Source of the DNA: Bryobacterales bacterium
Lineage (GTDB): Bacteria; Acidobacteriota; Terriglobia; Bryobacterales; Bryobacteraceae
DNA: 64,000 nt
Assembly: GCA_009697505.1 (NCBI GenBank)
Contig: SHUD01000004.1
Span: 1 to 64,000 of the forward strand
Direction: 5' to 3'
Positions within the stretch are counted from its first letter, which is position 1; every line of letters starts with the position of its first letter. The translations under genes and the position numbers were made by a program. Shown piece by piece: positions 59,688 through 64,000 of this stretch. The notes beneath the pieces were generated by a model that searched no databases, was not told where the DNA came from, and saw only the letters and a program-made list of their open reading frames with translations.

Positions 59688-59718
59688 CACAAACCGATTT
59701 TCGTTTTTAGAGAGCCCG
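59673..59718 (+). promoter_or_regulatory. Antiterminator pairing of the his attenuator
   Basis: CGGGCTC 59673-59679 is perfectly complementary to GAGCCCG 59712-59718, which is part of the terminator 5' arm. Confidence 0.7.
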
Positions 59719-59745
59719 CCGATTTCCCCTGGCGGGCTTTCTTTT
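59713..59745 (+). terminator. his attenuator intrinsic terminator
   Basis: AGCCCGCC (59713-59720) loop gatttcccct GGCGGGCT (59731-59738) then TTCTTTTT. Confidence 0.88.
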
Positions 59746-59758
59746 TGGGTAGACAAAT

Positions 59759-60139
59759 ATGCAACTCGATTTCACAAAACTCGATGGACTGCTGCCGGCG
59801 GTGATCCAGGATCACCAGACCGGCCGCGTCCTGATGGTCGGCTTCATGAACGAAGAGGCCTTCCGCAAGACAGTGGAGACCGGCTTCGCCACCTTCTATA
59901 GCCGCTCGCGCAACAAGCTGTGGCTCAAGGGCGAGAGCTCCGGCCATCGCCTGGTCGTCAAGGAAATCTCGACCGACTGCGATGTGGATACGGTTCTGGT
60001 CAAGGTCGAAGCCCTGGGGCCGGGCGTGTGCCACGAAGGCTATCAGAGTTGCTTTTTCCGGCGCCTGGAAGACGGCGAGTGGAAAATCGGCGAAGAGCGC
60101 ACCTACGATCCGAATGCGGTCTATGGGAACCAGGGGTGA
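59759..60139 (+). CDS. hisI: Phosphoribosyl-AMP cyclohydrolase
   Basis: LPAVIQDHQTGRVLMVGFMNEEAF; TFYSRSRNKLWLKGESSGH; CDVDTVLVKVE. Confidence 0.95.
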   Translation: MQLDFTKLDGLLPAVIQDHQTGRVLMVGFMNEEAFRKTVETGFATFYSRSRNKLWLKGESSGHRLVVKEISTDCDVDTVLVKVEALGPGVCHEGYQSCFFRRLEDGEWKIGEERTYDPNAVYGNQG

Positions 60140-60151
60140 TCGAGAAAAGCC

Positions 60152-61021
60152 ATGAAACTAAAACTGGGAATTCCGAAAGGGAGCCTCGAAAACGCCACGG
60201 TGGACCTGTTCCGCCGCGCCGGGTTCCAGATCTCCACCAGCAGCCGCTCCTACTTTCCGGCGATCGACGATCCGGAAATCGAGTGCATGCTGATCCGCGC
60301 GCAGGAGATGGCGCGCTACGTGGAAGACGGCGTGCTCGACGCGGGCCTCACCGGCCGCGATTGGGTGGAAGAGAACGAGGCCAAGGTTGAGAACGTCGCC
60401 GATCTCATCTACGCCAAGCAGAGCTTCGGCAAAGTGCGCTGGGTGTTGGCCGTCCCGGAAGGTTCACCGTTCCAATCGGTGAAGGATCTGGAAGGCAAGA
60501 TCATTGCCACCGAACTGGTGGCCGCGACCAAGCGTTATCTGCAGCGCAACGGTGTCAACGCCAAAGTCGAATTCAGTTGGGGCGCGACCGAGGTCAAGCC
60601 ACCGGAACTGGCCGACGCCATCGTCGAAGTGACGGAGACGGGCTCTTCGCTACGTGCTAACAAACTGCGCATCATCGAAACGGTGCTCGAATCGAACACG
60701 CAGTTGATCGCCAATACGAAATCCTGGCAGGATCCGGACAAGCGCAAGAAACTCGAAGACATTAAGATGCTGCTGGATGGCGCGATCGCCGCGCTCGGCA
60801 AAGTCGGGCTGATGCTCAACGTGGAGAAGTGCAATCTCGACGCCGTGCTGAGCGTGCTGCCCGCGCTCAAGCGCCCGACCATTTCGACGCTCAGCGAAGA
60901 CGGGTGGCTGGCGGTCAACACAATCCTCGAAGAATTCACGGTGCGCACAATCATTCCGCGTTTGAAAAGCGCCGGCGCGCAGGGGATCGTCGAATATCCG
61001 CTCAACAAAATCATAATGTGA
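60152..61021 (+). CDS. hisG: ATP phosphoribosyltransferase, long form
   Basis: [38 protein letters not shown]-terminal regulatory region present. Confidence 0.95.
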   Translation: MKLKLGIPKGSLENATVDLFRRAGFQISTSSRSYFPAIDDPEIECMLIRAQEMARYVEDGVLDAGLTGRDWVEENEAKVENVADLIYAKQSFGKVRWVLAVPEGSPFQSVKDLEGKIIATELVAATKRYLQRNGVNAKVEFSWGATEVKPPELADAIVEVTETGSSLRANKLRIIETVLESNTQLIANTKSWQDPDKRKKLEDIKMLLDGAIAALGKVGLMLNVEKCNLDAVLSVLPALKRPTISTLSEDGWLAVNTILEEFTVRTIIPRLKSAGAQGIVEYPLNKIIM

Positions 61022-61030
61022 TGTGCATAA

Positions 61031-61076
61031 AGAGAAGTGCATAAAGCAAAGCAAGAGAAGTGCATAAAGCAATGAT
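61031..61076 (+). repeat. 23-bp imperfect tandem repeat between hisG and hisD
   Basis: agagaagtgcataaagcaaagca / agagaagtgcataaagcaatgat. Confidence 0.9.
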
Positions 61077-62295
61077 CCGCATTCTCACAGATAAAGATGC
61101 GCCCACGCTTATCCGGCGTAAAGCCGTGCGCCTGGAAGAGGCCGAGCGCATCGTGGCTCCGATTCTGGCCGCTGTCCGCGAGCGCGGCGACGCGGCTCTG
61201 CTCGAATACGCGCGCAAGTTCGACGGCTTCGATGGGGCGAGCGTCCGCATGGAGGTCAGTGGATCGCTGGAGCCGGCCTTTGAGCGTGCCGTCGCGGTCG
61301 CGGCAAACAACATTCGCCAGTACGCCGAGACCCAATTGCCGCCGGAATGGTTCACTGACTATCCCGATGGCCGCAGGCTGGGCCAGATCGTGCGGCCTCT
61401 CGATGCCATGGGCGCGTACGTTCCGGCGGGGCGTTATCCGTTGCCTTCGACGCTGCTGATGACGGTGATCCCGGCGCAAGTGGCCGGCGTCCGAACGATC
61501 TGCGTGGCATGTCCGAATCCGAGTCGGGAAATCTTGGGTATCGCGCAGTGGCTTGGACTGCCGCATCTCTACCGCATGGGTGGGGCGCAAGCGATTGCGG
61601 CTTTGGCGTATGGAACCGAGACCGTGCCCAAGGTGGATCGCATCGTGGGGCCGGGGAACATCTACGTCGCCGCGGCCAAGAAGTTGATTGCCGGAGAAAC
61701 GGGGATCGACTTCGTTGCGGGACCCACGGAGATCGTGATCATTGCCGCCGATGGCGACCCGCGCTGGATCGCGGCGGATCTGCTGGCGCAGGCCGAGCAT
61801 GACGTGGACGCATCGGCGATCTTGCTGACTACGTCGAAGTCGCTGGCCGAAGCTGTCGCCAAAGAGGTGGAAGTGCAACTCGCAACGCTGCTGACCGCTG
61901 CTGTCGCGCGGCCGTCGATTGAGAACAACGGCGCGATCGTCGTTCTCGAGACGCTGGAACAGGCCATGGAGATCTCGAACGCTCTAGCGCCGGAGCACTT
62001 GGCGCTGCATGACGAAACCCTGCTCGAGAAAGTGCGGCATGCGGGAGCGGTGTTCGTCGGCGCGTCGAGTCCCGAATCAGCAGGCGATTATGCCTCCGGC
62101 CCTAATCACGTTCTGCCCACCTCGGGAGCCGCCCGGTTGCGCGGAGGCCTGTCCGCCGCGGATTTCGTCAAGGTCATCGCCGTGCAGCAATTGAGCCCGG
62201 AGGGGCTCGCGAAACTCACGCCGGCAATTACGGCGCTGGCGCGCGCCGAAGGCTTAGAGGCACACGCCCGCTCGGCGGAGGTACGCGGTGAATAG
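61072..62295 (+). CDS. hisD: Histidinol dehydrogenase
   Basis: VGPGNIYVAAAKKLIAGETGIDFVAGPTE; GPNHVLPTSGAARLRGGLSAADF; GTG 61060 is an alternative start. Confidence 0.95.
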   Translation: MIRILTDKDAPTLIRRKAVRLEEAERIVAPILAAVRERGDAALLEYARKFDGFDGASVRMEVSGSLEPAFERAVAVAANNIRQYAETQLPPEWFTDYPDGRRLGQIVRPLDAMGAYVPAGRYPLPSTLLMTVIPAQVAGVRTICVACPNPSREILGIAQWLGLPHLYRMGGAQAIAALAYGTETVPKVDRIVGPGNIYVAAAKKLIAGETGIDFVAGPTEIVIIAADGDPRWIAADLLAQAEHDVDASAILLTTSKSLAEAVAKEVEVQLATLLTAAVARPSIENNGAIVVLETLEQAMEISNALAPEHLALHDETLLEKVRHAGAVFVGASSPESAGDYASGPNHVLPTSGAARLRGGLSAADFVKVIAVQQLSPEGLAKLTPAITALARAEGLEAHARSAEVRGE

Positions 62296-63349
62296 TCCAC
62301 TGAAGCCGCGCGCGGCGGTGGAACGCATGGCCCCGTATCATCCGCCCACCGGTGGACGTGCGGGCAAGCTGCGTCTGGACTTCAACGAGAACACAGTCGG
62401 CTGCTCGCCCAAAGTGATCGCGTATTTGAAAGAAAAACTGACGGCCGACGCGCTCACGGTGTATCCCGAGTACGTCGACGCCATGCGCGAGCTAGCGGCG
62501 TTCTTCGCGGTGGCTCCGGGCGAGTTGCTGCTGTCCAATGGCACCGACGAAGCGATTCAGGTGTTGATCAACACGTTTATTGAAGACGGCGCGGATGTCT
62601 TGCTGCTCAAACCGTCGTATGCGATGTATCGCTTCTATGCGGAACTCGCCGGAGCCAGCGTTCGCGAGATCGGCTATCTGCCCGAGGATCTGGCGTTCCC
62701 GCTCGAAGAATTTCTCGCTGTGATCCGGCCCGAGACGCGCGCGATCTTGATTGCCAATCCCAACAATCCGACGGGGACTGGCATTCCGGTGGACGGCGTC
62801 CGCCGGATTTTGGATGCTGCACCGCATGCCGCCGTCCTCATCGATGAAGCGTACTTCGAATTTTACGGCGTGACCGCGCTGCCTCTGCTGCGCCTGTATC
62901 CGAATCTCTTCGTCAGCCGGACATTTTCCAAGGTTTACGGCATGGCCGCGATGCGCTGCGGTTGCCTGTTTTCAAACGTGGCGAACGTACGCTGGATGCA
63001 CAAGGCCCAGTCGCCCTACAGCGTGAACATGCTGGCCGCAATGGCCGCGCGCGCCGCCGTGCAGGACACGGAATACGTTGCGAATTACGTGAAAGAGGTC
63101 CTGGCCGCGCGGGAGTTGGTATATCAGGGACTCGAAAAACTGGGCATCCAGTTCTATCGCAGCCAGGCAAACTTCGTGTTGTTTCGCGCCGGGGAGCGTG
63201 CGATTCCCATTCGCGACGCTCTGCGCGAACGCGGCGTTCTGATTCGCGACCGCAGCTACGAAATCCCCGGCTGTGTCCGTGTGACCATCGGCAACCGGAC
63301 GCAGATCGAGCGCTTCCTCGCTGAACTGGAGGCGCTGTGGACACGGTAA
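62288..63349 (+). CDS. hisC: Histidinol-phosphate aminotransferase
   Basis: LRLDFNENTVGCSPKV; NPNNPTGTGIP; SRTFSKVYGMAAMRCG. Confidence 0.95.
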   Translation: MNSPLKPRAAVERMAPYHPPTGGRAGKLRLDFNENTVGCSPKVIAYLKEKLTADALTVYPEYVDAMRELAAFFAVAPGELLLSNGTDEAIQVLINTFIEDGADVLLLKPSYAMYRFYAELAGASVREIGYLPEDLAFPLEEFLAVIRPETRAILIANPNNPTGTGIPVDGVRRILDAAPHAAVLIDEAYFEFYGVTALPLLRLYPNLFVSRTFSKVYGMAAMRCGCLFSNVANVRWMHKAQSPYSVNMLAAMAARAAVQDTEYVANYVKEVLAARELVYQGLEKLGIQFYRSQANFVLFRAGERAIPIRDALRERGVLIRDRSYEIPGCVRVTIGNRTQIERFLAELEALWTR

Positions 63350-64000
63350 TCGTTTTCGACATGGATGGCGTTCTGGTGGAGGTAACCGAGTCCTACCGCG
63401 AAGCCATTGTGCAGACCGTGAAGTTTTTCACCGGCACGACGATCGGGCGCGACACCATTCAGGACTACAAGAATCAGGGCGGCTGGAACAATGACTGGAC
63501 CTTGTCGCAGAAGATCGCGGCGGATCTGGGCACGCAGATTGACTACGACACCATCGTCGAGAAATTCAACGAGTCCTTTCTCGGCGAAGACGGCAACGGC
63601 TTGATCCAGCGCGAGAGCTGGTTTCCGCAAAATGGTTTACTGGAAAGGCTCGGCCAGTGCTATGAGCTGTCGATTTTCACGGGCCGCCTGCGCTATGAAG
63701 CCGACATCACGCTGCGGCGTTTTGCCTCTGGCGTTGAGTTTGACCCGATGGTCTGTGCCGATGACGTGACCGCGGCCAAGCCCGCGCCCGAAGGACTGCT
63801 CGCGATTCAACAGAAGAGGCCGGGCAAGAAGCTGTGGTACGTCGGCGATACCGTGGACGACGCGCGCTGCGCCCGCGCCGCAGGAGTGCCTTTCATTGGC
63901 ATCGCGGCCCACACGCACACAAAACGCGGCGAACTGATTGGATTGTTTCAACGCGAGAACGCCGTCGCGATTCTGGAAAACATCAACGAGATTGAGAGTG
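63337..64000 (+). CDS. HAD-superfamily hydrolase (partial, runs off window)
   Basis: GTG 63337; VIVFDMDGVLVEVTESYREAIVQTVKFFTG...LSIFTGRLRYEAD...KLWYVGDTVDDARCARAAGVPFIGI; absent from ORF track because it has no stop in the window. Confidence 0.85.
   Translation, partial: MDTVIVFDMDGVLVEVTESYREAIVQTVKFFTGTTIGRDTIQDYKNQGGWNNDWTLSQKIAADLGTQIDYDTIVEKFNESFLGEDGNGLIQRESWFPQNGLLERLGQCYELSIFTGRLRYEADITLRRFASGVEFDPMVCADDVTAAKPAPEGLLAIQQKRPGKKLWYVGDTVDDARCARAAGVPFIGIAAHTHTKRGELIGLFQRENAVAILENINEIES

Overview
This 64-kb window is GC-rich and looks acidobacterial (Solibacter/Bryobacter-like), judging by its VWFA-related proteins, an Oar-like TonB receptor with a carboxypeptidase-regulatory domain, and general protein character. 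Most of it is chromosomal housekeeping: hpt, lipA, tgt-yajC-secDF, a TonB/ExbB/ExbD cluster, spoT, pyrR-pyrB-pyrC, hom, argJ-fmt-def-aroC, lpdA-lipB-E2, bamA-skp, an exopolysaccharide export/kinase cluster, and a his operon at the right edge. The accessory content is a truncated IS630-type transposase at the left edge and four toxin-antitoxin loci between 9.9 and 29 kb. The most interesting signals read from sequence are: (1) a (GAGCA)15 pentanucleotide tract directly after the start codon of a predicted secreted Vgb-like propeller, arranged so that gain or loss of one unit runs into a stop, like a phase-variable contingency locus; (2) a complete his transcription attenuator (26-aa leader with 9 His codons, a terminator and a 7-bp antiterminator) upstream of hisI-hisG-hisD-hisC; (3) two unrelated TA toxins each interrupted by one in-frame TAG while their antitoxins stay intact; (4) a ~200-bp element with 21-bp perfect terminal inverted repeats whose end supplies the stop codon of the E2 gene, with the same motif placed on the hpt stop codon; (5) an AraC-type regulator carrying three apparent 1-nt deletions that cancel in frame; (6) a recurrent -10-like hexamer 5-11 nt upstream of start codons lacking Shine-Dalgarno sequences. 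All assignments come from reading the sequence and the supplied ORF track; no searches were run.
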